Source: Candidatus Gastranaerophilales bacterium (lineage in GTDB: Bacteria; Cyanobacteriota; Vampirovibrionia; Gastranaerophilales; Gastranaerophilaceae). Taken from it: a stretch of DNA of 27,646 bases. The stretch spans positions 1-27,646 of the forward strand of contig CAAFYU010000008.1 of the NCBI GenBank assembly GCA_900767135.1, written 5' to 3'. Positions 7,891 through 16,268 of the stretch are shown piece after piece (position 1 is the first letter of the stretch; each line of letters begins with the position of its first letter). Below the pieces are notes generated by a model that was not told the DNA's origin, did not search any database, and saw nothing but the letters and a program-made list of their open reading frames with translations. The position numbers and the translations under genes were made by a program.

Positions 7891-7952
7891 GAAAGCACTT
7901 CTTATTCCATATTTATTCATCAGCAACCCTTTCTCATATACTATACTTTACT

Positions 7953-7980
7953 ATTATAACCGACTTTTAATAAATTTCAA
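7953..7980 (-). promoter_or_regulatory. Promoter of the pilin gene
   Basis: On the minus strand, TTGAAA (7975-7980), a 16-nt spacer and a consensus TATAAT (7953-7958) lie about 30 nt upstream of the ATG at 7920. This strong promoter argues that the 7920 start is the true gene start. Confidence 0.75.
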
Positions 7981-8009
7981 GTATACAAAACTATTTATCC
8001 TTTTTGTGC

Positions 8010-8015
8010 TAAAAT
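8010..8015 (+). promoter_or_regulatory. Extended -10 box of rsgA, placed for a leaderless mRNA
   Basis: TGCTAAAAT (8007-8015) is an extended -10 element that ends 6 nt before the rsgA ATG. There is no Shine-Dalgarno and no good -35 box. Confidence 0.5.
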
Positions 8016-8021
8016 TCTTCT

Positions 8022-9017
8022 ATGGCAGAAGGACAGATTTACAAAATTCATTCAGATTTTTACTACGTTGATGACGGAAATTCCTACCACGAATGCAAAA
8101 TCAGAGAAGTTCTAAAAAAGCAACGTGAAAGAATTCTTGTAGGTGATTTCGTAGAGTTTGAAAATGGCGTTATCAAAAACATCTTACAACGCAAAAACTT
8201 TATCAAACGTCCTAGCGTCGCAAATATCGACCAGATAATTATTGTTTCTGCACTGAAAGAGCCCGAACTGGACCTTCACCAGCTCAATCGCTATATTGCA
8301 CTTGCAAAATATTACGACATTGAAACTGTTTTATGTTTTAACAAAGACGATTTAAAATGGGATAAACATCTTAGAGAAAAGATAAAAAAAATCTATGAAC
8401 CTCTTGGCTACAAAATCGCTTACACATCTGCAACCGAGCATAACGGAATTAAAAATTTTGAAAAACTTTTAGATTGTAAAACAAGCGTTTTATGCGGAAA
8501 TTCCGGAGTTGGAAAATCTAGTCTTGTAAACGCTATCAACCCAAATCTTAACCTTCGCACGAAACAAGTTAGCGAAAAAACTCAACGAGGAACTCACACA
8601 ACTCGTCATTGCGAAATTATCAAACTAAATGATACTTCCAGAATTGTGGATACACCGGGATTTAGCAACGCAAGATTTGACTTTTTACTACCTGCTGATG
8701 TAGATTTACTTTTCCCTGATATTGCAAAATTCAGAGATGAATGCAAATACTCTGACTGCCTACACATAAACGAAGATGGCTGTAATGTTTTGAAAAACAT
8801 TGAAAAAATCGACCCAACGAGATATGAAAGTTACCTTACCTTCGTCGACGAAGCGAAAGAATATAAAGAACGAGTTAAATACGAAGGCAAAAAACAAGAA
8901 CACGCAAAAAAACTTGTTCATAACCGTCAAATTGCAAAAATTAGCGAAAAGAAACGTCAAAGTGCTCGAAATACGCTAAAACAACAGATTTACAAAGAGA
9001 TAGACACAGAGGAATAA
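8022..9017 (+). CDS. rsgA: Ribosome small-subunit-dependent GTPase RsgA
   Basis: The product is 331 residues, the usual size. An N-terminal OB-fold region (about 1-65) is followed by a circularly permuted GTPase: NKDD (107-110), TSA (135-137), then the P-loop GNSGVGKSS (159-167) and DTPGF (210-214). After it comes the zinc site with C241, C246, H248 and C254. RsgA binds the 30S subunit late in assembly, releases factors such as RbfA and checks the decoding centre. The C-terminal about 60 residues are Lys/Arg-rich and probably contact rRNA. The ATG at 8022 has no Shine-Dalgarno but follows an extended -10 box by 6 nt. The polyprenyl synthase gene follows 88 bp downstream. Confidence 0.95.
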   Translation: MAEGQIYKIHSDFYYVDDGNSYHECKIREVLKKQRERILVGDFVEFENGVIKNILQRKNFIKRPSVANIDQIIIVSALKEPELDLHQLNRYIALAKYYDIETVLCFNKDDLKWDKHLREKIKKIYEPLGYKIAYTSATEHNGIKNFEKLLDCKTSVLCGNSGVGKSSLVNAINPNLNLRTKQVSEKTQRGTHTTRHCEIIKLNDTSRIVDTPGFSNARFDFLLPADVDLLFPDIAKFRDECKYSDCLHINEDGCNVLKNIEKIDPTRYESYLTFVDEAKEYKERVKYEGKKQEHAKKLVHNRQIAKISEKKRQSARNTLKQQIYKEIDTEE

Positions 9018-9105
9018 AAATATTTTTGGTGCACAGCACCCGATATGAACTTATTCTCCTATTCACTTATTATCTTATTCACAACTTAAAAAAAGGACAA
9101 AACCA

Positions 9106-9996
9106 ATGAAAATGAACGAATATATAGACCTTGTAAACAAAAAAATTGACGAATTCATGCCAATTTGTTATCCGCAAAAGATTTTTAAATCAATGAAATA
9201 CACTGTTACACTTCCTGGGAAAAGGCTTCGCCCTGTGATGTGCCTTGAAACTTGCAGAATGTTTGGCGGGAATATTGAAGATGCAATTCCGACAGCTTGT
9301 GCAATAGAGATGCTACACTCACAAACACTTATCCACGACGATTTACCATGTATGGATAACGACATGTACAGACGCGGACAACTTACAAACCACATGGTTT
9401 TTGGAGAAGCTCACGCCGTACTTGCTGGGGACGCTCTTTTGACTTTTGCTCCACAAACAATTTTGAAAAACTCAAAAAATCTCGGAGCTGAAAAATTAAT
9501 TAAAATTATGGAAGAATATTTTCAGGCTGCTGGGGCTTATGGTGTAATTGCAGGTCAAGTTGTCGATATTGAGAGCGAAAAATTAATGCAAGCTTTTGAA
9601 TATGGAAAAGACGACGAACAGTTGCCTGAAATTTTGGATTATATCCATACACACAAAACTGCGGATTTGTTTAAACTTGCATTGAGAACAGGGGCAATCA
9701 TTGCCGATGCGACAGAGAAACAGATTGAAGATATTACAAAATTCGGTCAAATATTGGGAGTAGCTTTTCAAATTGCCGATGACATTTTAGATGAAACTTC
9801 GACTTTTGAAGAAATGGGAAAAACCATGGGCAAAGATAAAGAAGAAGGAAAGCTCACATACACAAGCCTTTACGGGCTAGAAAAAGCTAAAAAGGATTTG
9901 AATAACTTAATCAATAAATGCTATGAAATTTTAGCTAAAAACGATTTAAAATCAGATGTTTTCGAACAGATTTTGGAAAAAATCAGAATTAAGTAA
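9106..9996 (+). CDS. ispA: Short-chain polyprenyl (farnesyl/geranylgeranyl) diphosphate synthase
   Basis: The product is 296 residues, typical of the IspA/CrtE group. It carries GKRLRP (38-43), the first aspartate-rich motif DDLPCMD (78-84, with the two-residue insertion of bacterial FPP synthases), and the second, DDILD (225-229). These bind Mg2+ and the allylic diphosphate while isopentenyl diphosphate is added. Product length (C15 or C20) cannot be fixed by reading. It would feed undecaprenyl phosphate and quinone or carotenoid side chains. AAAGGAC stands upstream of the ATG. A bidirectional terminator follows. Confidence 0.9.
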   Translation: MKMNEYIDLVNKKIDEFMPICYPQKIFKSMKYTVTLPGKRLRPVMCLETCRMFGGNIEDAIPTACAIEMLHSQTLIHDDLPCMDNDMYRRGQLTNHMVFGEAHAVLAGDALLTFAPQTILKNSKNLGAEKLIKIMEEYFQAAGAYGVIAGQVVDIESEKLMQAFEYGKDDEQLPEILDYIHTHKTADLFKLALRTGAIIADATEKQIEDITKFGQILGVAFQIADDILDETSTFEEMGKTMGKDKEEGKLTYTSLYGLEKAKKDLNNLINKCYEILAKNDLKSDVFEQILEKIRIK

Positions 9997-10056
9997 TAAA
10001 TCGATTTTGAAACATTATAGCTCAGTTTTTAAGCTTATCAACTTTCATTTTTTGTA

Positions 10057-10084
10057 AAAAAGGACTCTGATTAGAGTCCTTTTT
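10057..10084. terminator. Bidirectional terminator between ispA and glnA
   Basis: A 12-bp perfect stem (AAAAAGGACTCT and AGAGTCCTTTTT) with a GATT loop has T runs on both strands. It serves both converging genes. Confidence 0.9.
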
Positions 10085-10128
10085 AAAGTTTTTATATTTA
10101 ATATAATATGAGTTAAGATTAGTTAGAT

Positions 10129-11493
10129 CTAATATCTTTCCAAATATCTATCAATTTCCCATTGAGAAACATAAGTTCTGAAAGCGTCCCACTCTTTTGT
10201 TTTCGCAGACAAGAATTCATTGAAAATATGATCTCCAAGTGCAGCCCTTGATACAAGAGATTTGTCAAACACTTCCAAAGCTTCTGCCAAACTTCCCGGA
10301 AGCGAATCAATTCTCTGTTTTTTACGTTCCTTAGTTGTAAGTTTGTAGATATTACTTTCAACAGGAGCCGGTGGGTCAATTTTGTTTCTAACACCGTCTA
10401 AGCAAGCTTCCAAAATTGCAGCAAATGCCAAATACGGATTGCATGCCGGATCCGGAGAACGAAGCTCTACACGAGTTGAACTGCCACGTTTTGCAGGAAC
10501 TCTCAACAAAGCACTTCTGTTTGCCAAAGACCAAGCCAAATAAACAGGTGCTTCATATCCAGGAACAAGACGTTTAAAGCTGTTTACAGTCGGGTTCAAA
10601 ATAGCCGTAATACTTTTAACATGCTTCAACATACCGCCGATTGAATATTTTGCGACATCTGAAAGCTGAAACTCAGCATTTTCGTCAAAAAACGCATTTT
10701 TTCCGTCTTTAAACAATGAAACATTACAATGCATGCCGGAGCCATTAATTCCATAAATAGGTTTTGGCATAAATGTAGCGTGTAAATTATGTCGTGCAGC
10801 AATCGCCTTAACAGCAACCTTAAAAGTTGCGACATTATCAGCCGCTGTCAATATATCTGCATATCTAAAATCTATTTCGTGTTGCCCATCAGCAACCTCG
10901 TGATGAGAAGCCTCAATATCAAAGCCCATTTCTTGAAGAGTTAAAACAATATCAGAGCGAACATCTTCACCCAAATCTTCTGGTCCTACATCATAGTAAC
11001 CTGCTCTATCTTGCGTTGAAGTTGTAACATTTCCGTCTTTATCTTTTGAAAACAAGAAGAACTCAGCCTCAGGCCCAACATTCATCGAAAAGCCCATCTT
11101 TTCAGCTTCTTTCATAACTCGTTTCAAATTACATCTAGGGCAACCTTCAAACGGAGTTCCATCTGCATTATAAATATCACAAATCAATCTTGCTGAATTA
11201 GTTCCATCTTTCCCTCTCCAAGGCAAAATTTGGAAAGAATTTTTATCAGGGTGGAAAAACATATCAGAAGTTTCAATACTTCTAAACCCTTTAATAGAAG
11301 AACCATCAAGCATTATCTCATTATTAAGAGCTTTCTCAATGTGATGCGAAGGAATTGTCATATTCTTAACTTGTCCGTTTATATCAACAAACTGCAACTT
11401 GATAAACTTGATATTATAGTCCTTAATAAACCCCTTAATATCATCTTCTGAAAACTGTTTACTGTCCAATCTTGTGTGAGTGAATTCTTTCAT
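10129..11493 (-). CDS. glnA: Glutamine synthetase type I
   Basis: The product is 454 residues, close to GSI-alpha enzymes and shorter than the about 470 of GSI-beta. Visible motifs include MLDGSSIKGF, the metal-site GPEAEFFLF, HHEVADGQHEIDF, NGSGMHCNVSLF, NPTVNSFKRLVPGYEAP and RVELRSPDPACNPYLAFA. It joins ammonia to glutamate using ATP and is the main ammonium-assimilation enzyme. The Tyr adenylylation loop of the beta type is not seen, so control by feedback or transcription is more likely. AGAGG lies 5 nt before the ATG. The promoter is at 11526-11554. Terminator sequence is shared with ispA. Confidence 0.95.
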   Translation of the reverse strand: MKEFTHTRLDSKQFSEDDIKGFIKDYNIKFIKLQFVDINGQVKNMTIPSHHIEKALNNEIMLDGSSIKGFRSIETSDMFFHPDKNSFQILPWRGKDGTNSARLICDIYNADGTPFEGCPRCNLKRVMKEAEKMGFSMNVGPEAEFFLFSKDKDGNVTTSTQDRAGYYDVGPEDLGEDVRSDIVLTLQEMGFDIEASHHEVADGQHEIDFRYADILTAADNVATFKVAVKAIAARHNLHATFMPKPIYGINGSGMHCNVSLFKDGKNAFFDENAEFQLSDVAKYSIGGMLKHVKSITAILNPTVNSFKRLVPGYEAPVYLAWSLANRSALLRVPAKRGSSTRVELRSPDPACNPYLAFAAILEACLDGVRNKIDPPAPVESNIYKLTTKERKKQRIDSLPGSLAEALEVFDKSLVSRAALGDHIFNEFLSAKTKEWDAFRTYVSQWEIDRYLERY

Positions 11494-11525
11494 CTAGACC
11501 TCTTTCCTTCTAACTGTACCTTCCT

Positions 11526-11554
11526 ATTAGAATACTTTTTTCAAAAAAGGTCAA
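11526..11554 (-). promoter_or_regulatory. Promoter of glnA
   Basis: On the minus strand, TTGACC (11549-11554), 17 nt and TCTAAT (11526-11531) lie about 33 nt before the ATG. GTAAAG occurs twice just upstream (plus strand, near 11563-11580) but does not match a clean NtcA or GlnR operator. Confidence 0.65.
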
Positions 11555-11559
11555 TAGTT

Positions 11560-11965
11560 TTTATGTAAAGATTAAGTAAAGACAAGCAAAAACAGATTTG
11601 TAAATATTTGAGTGTTTTTCTAAAAATAGTGTTAGATTTCTAAAAAGTTGGGAATATGAATAGTATAAAGGGAGGATATAAAATTTATCGATAGGAAATT
11701 CTTGTTTTTATGACAGATTTTGGATATCAGCACTATTGTGCACTTATATCACTCCTTTTTTGAAACATATTAAGAAATGTAACAAAATAATAGATATATA
11801 GCAATTATATACAACAAAAATACTTTATTAATATGTAAGCGATAAGCGAACAAACAAAGCAAACAAAACGAATTAAATAAACACGAGATAAATAACACAC
11901 AAACTATTTACACTACCTACTACACACTAACCTTCTACACACGAGGAATTACTTAACAGAATTCC
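11560..11965. other. Non-coding interval, possible small RNA region
   Basis: There is no credible protein gene here. Bases about 11840-11942 are strikingly poor in G and rich in A and C on the plus strand. They lead into GGAATT/AATTCC (an inverted pair) and then the terminator hairpin at 11966-11996. That arrangement suggests a plus-strand small RNA with an unstructured 5' part. A weak promoter (TTGAAA, 17 nt, CAAAAT) starts near 11760. The start site is not certain. Confidence 0.35.
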
Positions 11966-11996
11966 AACCTCTATCTTTCAGATAGAGGTTTTTTTT
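11966..11996 (+). terminator. Orphan rho-independent terminator
   Basis: AACCTCTATC, loop TTTCA and GATAGAGGTT form a 10-bp stem followed by eight T. No gene on the plus strand ends here, so it probably terminates an unannotated transcript that begins upstream. Confidence 0.8.
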
Positions 11997-11998
11997 CG

Positions 11999-12260
11999 GA
12001 CGAAGTCCGCTTCCCCACAGGAACAATATTCATTCATACTTCATACTTTGGGGAAAAACTCTTACGCACGTAGTCCTTTGGAACAATATTCGTTCATACT
12101 TTATATTCATGTTTTATGTTTTGACGAAGTCCGCTTCCCACGGGAACAATATTCATTCATACTTCATACTTTGGTAAAATCGAGCCGCCCATTGGGGAAT
12201 TGGTAAAATTTTAACAATTCTGGCACGTAGCCCCTTGGAACAATAATAGTAGCTACTATT
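11999..12260. repeat. Alternating two-module direct repeat (ABAB)
   Basis: Module A (GACGAAGTCCGCTTCCC...GGAACAATATTCATTCATAC) appears at 11999-12054 and 12123-12175. Module B (GCACGTAG(T/C)CC..TTGGAACAATA) appears at 12066-12111 and 12223-12245. GGAACAATA is common to all four. Within the array, GGACGAAGTCC, a 22-nt near-palindrome at 12198-12219 and a perfect 16-bp palindrome AATAGTAGCTACTATT at 12245-12260 could form hairpins. No open frame of note. Confidence 0.65.
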
Positions 12261-12293
12261 TATTATCACAGAAGGCTCTGATCCAGAGTCTAA

Positions 12294-12318
12294 TAAAAAA
12301 GCAGGACCAAGTCCTGCT
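12294..12318 (-). terminator. Terminator of the 734-residue protein gene
   Basis: Read on the minus strand, AGCAGGAC, a 3-nt loop and GTCCTGCT are followed by a T run, about 50 nt past the stop codon at 12371. Confidence 0.8.
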
Positions 12319-12370
12319 AGAAAAAATTGTGTAGGGGAAAAATAAATATAAAAAAGTAGTGTGTGTATAT

Positions 12371-14575
12371 TTATGAGTAAATTTTGAATGTTCTTTCGAT
12401 GTTTTTATCAATTGCACCTTTTATTGATTCGTATTCTGTTTGAAGAGAATTGTGTTCGGTATCAATATTTTTTAATTCCAAATCATACATTTTATCTTTA
12501 TTTTGGATTTTGTTCATTTGGGCTGTGTACTCAGCTTCTGCAATTGTAATCGCTGTATTATTTGTTTGCTCTGTAATATCACTACAATTTGAGTATGTAG
12601 TAGAATTCCAAGTATTTGATCCATCAACTTGTTCCAAAGTAACAAGTCCACTCTCAAATGCAAACTTAATCCATTCAGTACTTGAAGCAAGTCCGTCTTG
12701 TAATGTTTTATATCCTCCTGTTTTCATTCTGTTAAACAAGTTTGTGTACCATTGAGCTTTTGCTTCACCATTTTGGTTTTTATCATTTTGGTCAATCCAA
12801 GTGAATTTTGGTTCACCATAGGTATTCATTACACAATCCAAAATATAAACATCATAGATTTTCTTGAAAGAATCTTGTTTGTCTTTTGTTGCACTTGTCT
12901 CAATTGCCTTTCTTAAATCTTCAATATTATCCATATTGAATAATATATTTTTTGCATCTTCCGGTAATTTAGTTTCTTTGGCTCCAAACATGCTATTATA
13001 GAATTTTAAAGCCATATCTTTAAATACACCAAATGTTCCTGTTTCACCAGAATTTACATCTGTGAACTTTGAGTAAGCTCCATTTTTACCATCACTTTGA
13101 GCAATATTCCAGATATTTGTAATACTATTTTGCAAAGTTTTTATAATTTGCAAACCGATTGTTTTCATATTGGCTTTTGTGTTAGGTTCTGAATCCGTAA
13201 TCAAAGCTATTTTATCTCCTGACAAATTCCATTCCGTTTTATCATCAGAAGGTTTTTTAAACAAAGATTCCGGAACGGTTGTCGTACAAGCAGTATATCC
13301 TTCTGCCGGAGTTTCAGAGTAATCTCCTTCATCATTTACATAATAGGTGAATTTTATATTCGCAGGAGTACCTTCTTTAACCCCGCTTACAGTCAACGTA
13401 TCTTTTTCTTGGTCACCATATTTGAATACCATGGAATAATTACCACCAGATTTTTTAAATTCAGCATTATAACCATCAGCATCAGTATAATTTAATGTTA
13501 TATCTCCAATCAAGCTTGCTTTTGCTGTCATCGTTGCGTCTTTAGGATTCCACGATGTTTTAATAGTATCTTCTTTATTGTTATCCAACAATTGTTTAAG
13601 TGCTGTAAGACTTGTTTTACCCTTTTCTGTTGCATAAGTATACAAACCAGTAGCCGGTGACTCAGAACCTATGATATTTCCTAATGCTGCCAAGTATTTT
13701 TGAACATCATTCATAGTAGTTGCATCTTCTATATTCATCAATCCTGTTTCGATTTGGCTAAATGAGAAATTTCCAGCAGAAGACAACGTATCACCTTCTT
13801 TGTAAACAGCAGAATAAGATCCTGTTGCTCTTACCAATTCATTTTGCATTTTATCGTTTATAACTTCAAACATTTTATCCTTAGCAGAAGTATAATTAGA
13901 TAAGTATCCAGCATAATCCAAATAATCAATAGAAGATTTGGTTTTATCATAACCAGGGTGAGTAGCATCAACTCCATTATACAGATTTTGTAACACCTCT
14001 GCTAAGTTAGCACCGCCAACTTCTCCCGCAAACGCGTCTGCCAACTGAATATAGCCTTTTACGAAATCCCCCTTATCGTCAACATAGTTTGTTTTATATT
14101 GAAGATAAGAAGCACCTTTTGGAACAAGAACTTTTCCGTCAGTACCAGTTATGTCAATATCGGCAGTTTTAATATTTGTATTAATCAAACTTGAAAAATA
14201 ATCAGTAGAATATTTCAAACCATAGCTTTCTAAGAATGTGTTCAAATCACCGTTTGCGTTTTTAAAGTTTGTTGCATCTTTTTCAGACACAAGAACTTGC
14301 CCTGATGAATTTGAAATTGCATATTGGTTGTTATAAGGATTGTATGCAGTCAAAGAGTTATAAGTCAATTCTTGATAGCTTGTCTTATTATCTGCATCGT
14401 AGTTTGTAAACATCATTTGAGCATCATTTAACGCAGTTGTATAAGCTTCGCTAACCTGAGCACTCTTAGTTGCAAGACGCATCTTATCGTTGTTGATAAG
14501 CTGAGCTCTCAACTCGTTGTCAGACATACGAGTCGTGATAGATAATAATCTAGCTTGTCCTGCTGCCATTCCCAT
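12371..14575 (-). CDS. Large protein with coiled-coil ends, possible flagellum-related axial protein
   Basis: The product is 734 residues. Its N-terminus (MGMAAGQARLLSITTRMSDN, then ELRAQLINNDKMRLATKSAQ) and C-terminus (AEYTAQMNKIQNKDKMYDLE through about the last 60 residues) are predicted long amphipathic helices. The middle is Ser/Thr/Asn/Asp/Gly-rich and beta-like. There is no Sec signal peptide. Paired terminal helices around a variable middle recall flagellin and hook-associated proteins, which leave by the flagellar type III route, but I see no definite flagellin motif. AGAAAGGT stands upstream of the ATG at 14575. A terminator follows. Function is not established; the flagellar idea is inference from shape and from fliJ-fliK in the same window. 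Confidence 0.75.
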   Translation of the reverse strand: MGMAAGQARLLSITTRMSDNELRAQLINNDKMRLATKSAQVSEAYTTALNDAQMMFTNYDADNKTSYQELTYNSLTAYNPYNNQYAISNSSGQVLVSEKDATNFKNANGDLNTFLESYGLKYSTDYFSSLINTNIKTADIDITGTDGKVLVPKGASYLQYKTNYVDDKGDFVKGYIQLADAFAGEVGGANLAEVLQNLYNGVDATHPGYDKTKSSIDYLDYAGYLSNYTSAKDKMFEVINDKMQNELVRATGSYSAVYKEGDTLSSAGNFSFSQIETGLMNIEDATTMNDVQKYLAALGNIIGSESPATGLYTYATEKGKTSLTALKQLLDNNKEDTIKTSWNPKDATMTAKASLIGDITLNYTDADGYNAEFKKSGGNYSMVFKYGDQEKDTLTVSGVKEGTPANIKFTYYVNDEGDYSETPAEGYTACTTTVPESLFKKPSDDKTEWNLSGDKIALITDSEPNTKANMKTIGLQIIKTLQNSITNIWNIAQSDGKNGAYSKFTDVNSGETGTFGVFKDMALKFYNSMFGAKETKLPEDAKNILFNMDNIEDLRKAIETSATKDKQDSFKKIYDVYILDCVMNTYGEPKFTWIDQNDKNQNGEAKAQWYTNLFNRMKTGGYKTLQDGLASSTEWIKFAFESGLVTLEQVDGSNTWNSTTYSNCSDITEQTNNTAITIAEAEYTAQMNKIQNKDKMYDLELKNIDTEHNSLQTEYESIKGAIDKNIERTFKIYS

Positions 14576-14722
14576 GGTCGACGTTTACCTTTCTTTTTTC
14601 CTTAGTAACTTTCACTATTGTATTACGACTCTTTTACTTAAAATCTTTAACAAAAAGCTTGAAATATTACGAAATATTACAAACGTATAGTTTTGCAAAT
14701 TTTAAGCCTATACTATTTTTCT

Positions 14723-14731
14723 TGCTATAAT
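14723..14731 (+). promoter_or_regulatory. Extended -10 (TGCTATAAT) of the membrane protein gene
   Basis: TGCTATAAT ends 6 nt before the ATG at 14738. No Shine-Dalgarno is present, so a leaderless mRNA is likely. The -35 region is poor. Confidence 0.6.
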
Positions 14732-14737
14732 CAGAAC

Positions 14738-16249
14738 ATGGACAAAAAAGCTTTATTATTTTACATTTCATTATTTTTGCTAATTTCAGCATTTACGGTA
14801 TCGGTTAACAATTTTGATTATGACTTATGGGCAAGACTAATTGCAGGCATGGGAGTCATAGACGGCGGACACGTTTTAACACAAGACTTTCTGTCATATA
14901 CACCGGTACACACTTGGTGGGATCACGAATGGGGAGCAGGCGTAATATTTTATGCTTGTCTTAAATATTTTGGGGCATTTAGTTTGATTATTTTGCAAGC
15001 ATTAATGCTTTTTGGAATATTTTTTACGACATCTAAAATCGTTAAGCTGAGAGGGAATACCTCTCCTTATAATATTTTATTTTACTTTTTTGCATTTATG
15101 GCTGTCCAAACAAATCTTAGTTCTCCTATAAGATGCCACATGTTCAGCTTTTTATTTTTCACAATATTTATTTATATATTGGAAAAAGTTCGAAAAACCG
15201 GAAATAACAAGCTATTATTTATTATTCCTCCAATGATTGTTCTTTGGAACAATATCCATGGCGGAGTCGTGTCAGGGCTAGGACTTTTAGCAATGTACGC
15301 TATCGGAGAATTCTTAAACAAGAAACCTTTTGCAAAATACTTTATTACACTTGGGATTTCCGCTCCATTGTTAATTATTAACCCTTGGGGCTGGCAATAT
15401 ATAAAATTCTTACTTATGGCAAACACTATGCCAAGACCATATATAGTAGAATGGAACGGACTTTTTTCAGAATACTTTTTATTCAAAATTATTCCATTTA
15501 AAATATTTATGCTTGGAAGTATTCTCACAGAAGGAATTTTTATAGGTAAAAACATAAAAAGCAACACCATCAAAGATTGGTATAACAAGGCAGACAAGGT
15601 TAAATATATTGTACTTTTGGCAACTCTTTACCTTGCAATAAGCCATGTTAAACTTTTACCTTTCTTTGTAATTACAACAATTTGTTTTGTTTATGATGAT
15701 TTTTTCAAGCTCATAGAAAACATAAAACTACCGACATTAAAAGACAAATTTGTTTATGTTGCAATCCTGTTTATTTCAATTTTAACATTTACGGTTAAAG
15801 ACATATCAATCCCTGTCGGCATTGATATTTTTCCTGTAAAAGAAGTCGAATTCGTTAAAATAAATAATATTAAAGGCAAAATTTTAACAAACTTTGATTT
15901 TGGAAGTTTCGTTTCATATAAGCTTTATCCGCAAAATAAAATATATATGGACGGACGATATGAAGAAGTTTATTATGATTACATGTTACCTGTTTTAAAG
16001 GAATTTTTCCTTGTATATCCAAATTGGCGACAAATCTTCACATACTTTAAACCGGACGTTATGATAATCGAAAAATCATACCCGATTTTTAAAACTTTAA
16101 AAGACGAAAAAGAATGGATCATAATATATGAAGGGAAGAAATTCGGAGTATTTGTACCAAAAGACAAAGTTCAAAAAAATTACAAAATGCCGACTAACGA
16201 CATGGATTATTACAAAAATACTCTATTTACCACAGGTATAAAATTTTAA
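14738..16249 (+). CDS. Multi-pass membrane protein, GT-C-like
   Basis: From the ATG at 14738 the product is 503 residues. It has roughly nine or ten hydrophobic segments over residues 1-350, then a soluble domain of about 150 residues (from NIKGKILTNFDFGSFVSY). The first loop holds FDYDLWARL and WWDHEWGAG, an Asp/Glu-containing pattern of the type found in GT-C glycosyltransferases (the dolichyl- or polyprenyl-phosphate mannosyltransferase group). No exact family motif is certain. It could transfer sugars from a polyprenyl carrier to an envelope component. The patatin-like gene follows at once; its -10 box overlaps the end of this gene's intergenic gap. Confidence 0.65.
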   Translation: MDKKALLFYISLFLLISAFTVSVNNFDYDLWARLIAGMGVIDGGHVLTQDFLSYTPVHTWWDHEWGAGVIFYACLKYFGAFSLIILQALMLFGIFFTTSKIVKLRGNTSPYNILFYFFAFMAVQTNLSSPIRCHMFSFLFFTIFIYILEKVRKTGNNKLLFIIPPMIVLWNNIHGGVVSGLGLLAMYAIGEFLNKKPFAKYFITLGISAPLLIINPWGWQYIKFLLMANTMPRPYIVEWNGLFSEYFLFKIIPFKIFMLGSILTEGIFIGKNIKSNTIKDWYNKADKVKYIVLLATLYLAISHVKLLPFFVITTICFVYDDFFKLIENIKLPTLKDKFVYVAILFISILTFTVKDISIPVGIDIFPVKEVEFVKINNIKGKILTNFDFGSFVSYKLYPQNKIYMDGRYEEVYYDYMLPVLKEFFLVYPNWRQIFTYFKPDVMIIEKSYPIFKTLKDEKEWIIIYEGKKFGVFVPKDKVQKNYKMPTNDMDYYKNTLFTTGIKF

Positions 16250-16256
16250 TTTGAGA

Positions 16257-16262
16257 TATAAT
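16257..16262 (+). promoter_or_regulatory. -10 box (TATAAT) of the patatin-like gene
   Basis: A perfect TATAAT ends exactly 6 nt before the ATG at 16269. No Shine-Dalgarno and no clear -35. Same geometry as at 1124, 8010 and 14726. Confidence 0.5.
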
Positions 16263-16268
16263 GGCTTT

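Larger units (their letters stand above)
7658..7920 (-). other. True 5' end of the pilin gene, out of frame at a G10 tract
   Basis: Minus strand: AAGGG lies 7 nt before the ATG at 7920, which opens MNKYGIRSAF. The ten G follow. With ten G the frame ends after 20 codons at TAG; with eleven or eight it runs without a stop into the pilin body. The frame downstream has no ATG, GTG or TTG between the G tract and 7657, so this start is the natural one for the gene. It could be a phase-variable switch, a frameshift by insertion, or a homopolymer miscall. Confidence 0.6.

Noticed and set aside
11494..11600. NtcA or GlnR/TnrA operator at glnA
   Set aside because: I looked for GTA-N8-TAC and TGTNA-N7-TNACA. 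Only a direct GTAAAG repeat is present, which fits neither.
11710..11763. Small ORF MTDFGYQHYCALISLLF
   Set aside because: There is no Shine-Dalgarno or nearby promoter and the ORF is only 17 codons, so chance is likely.
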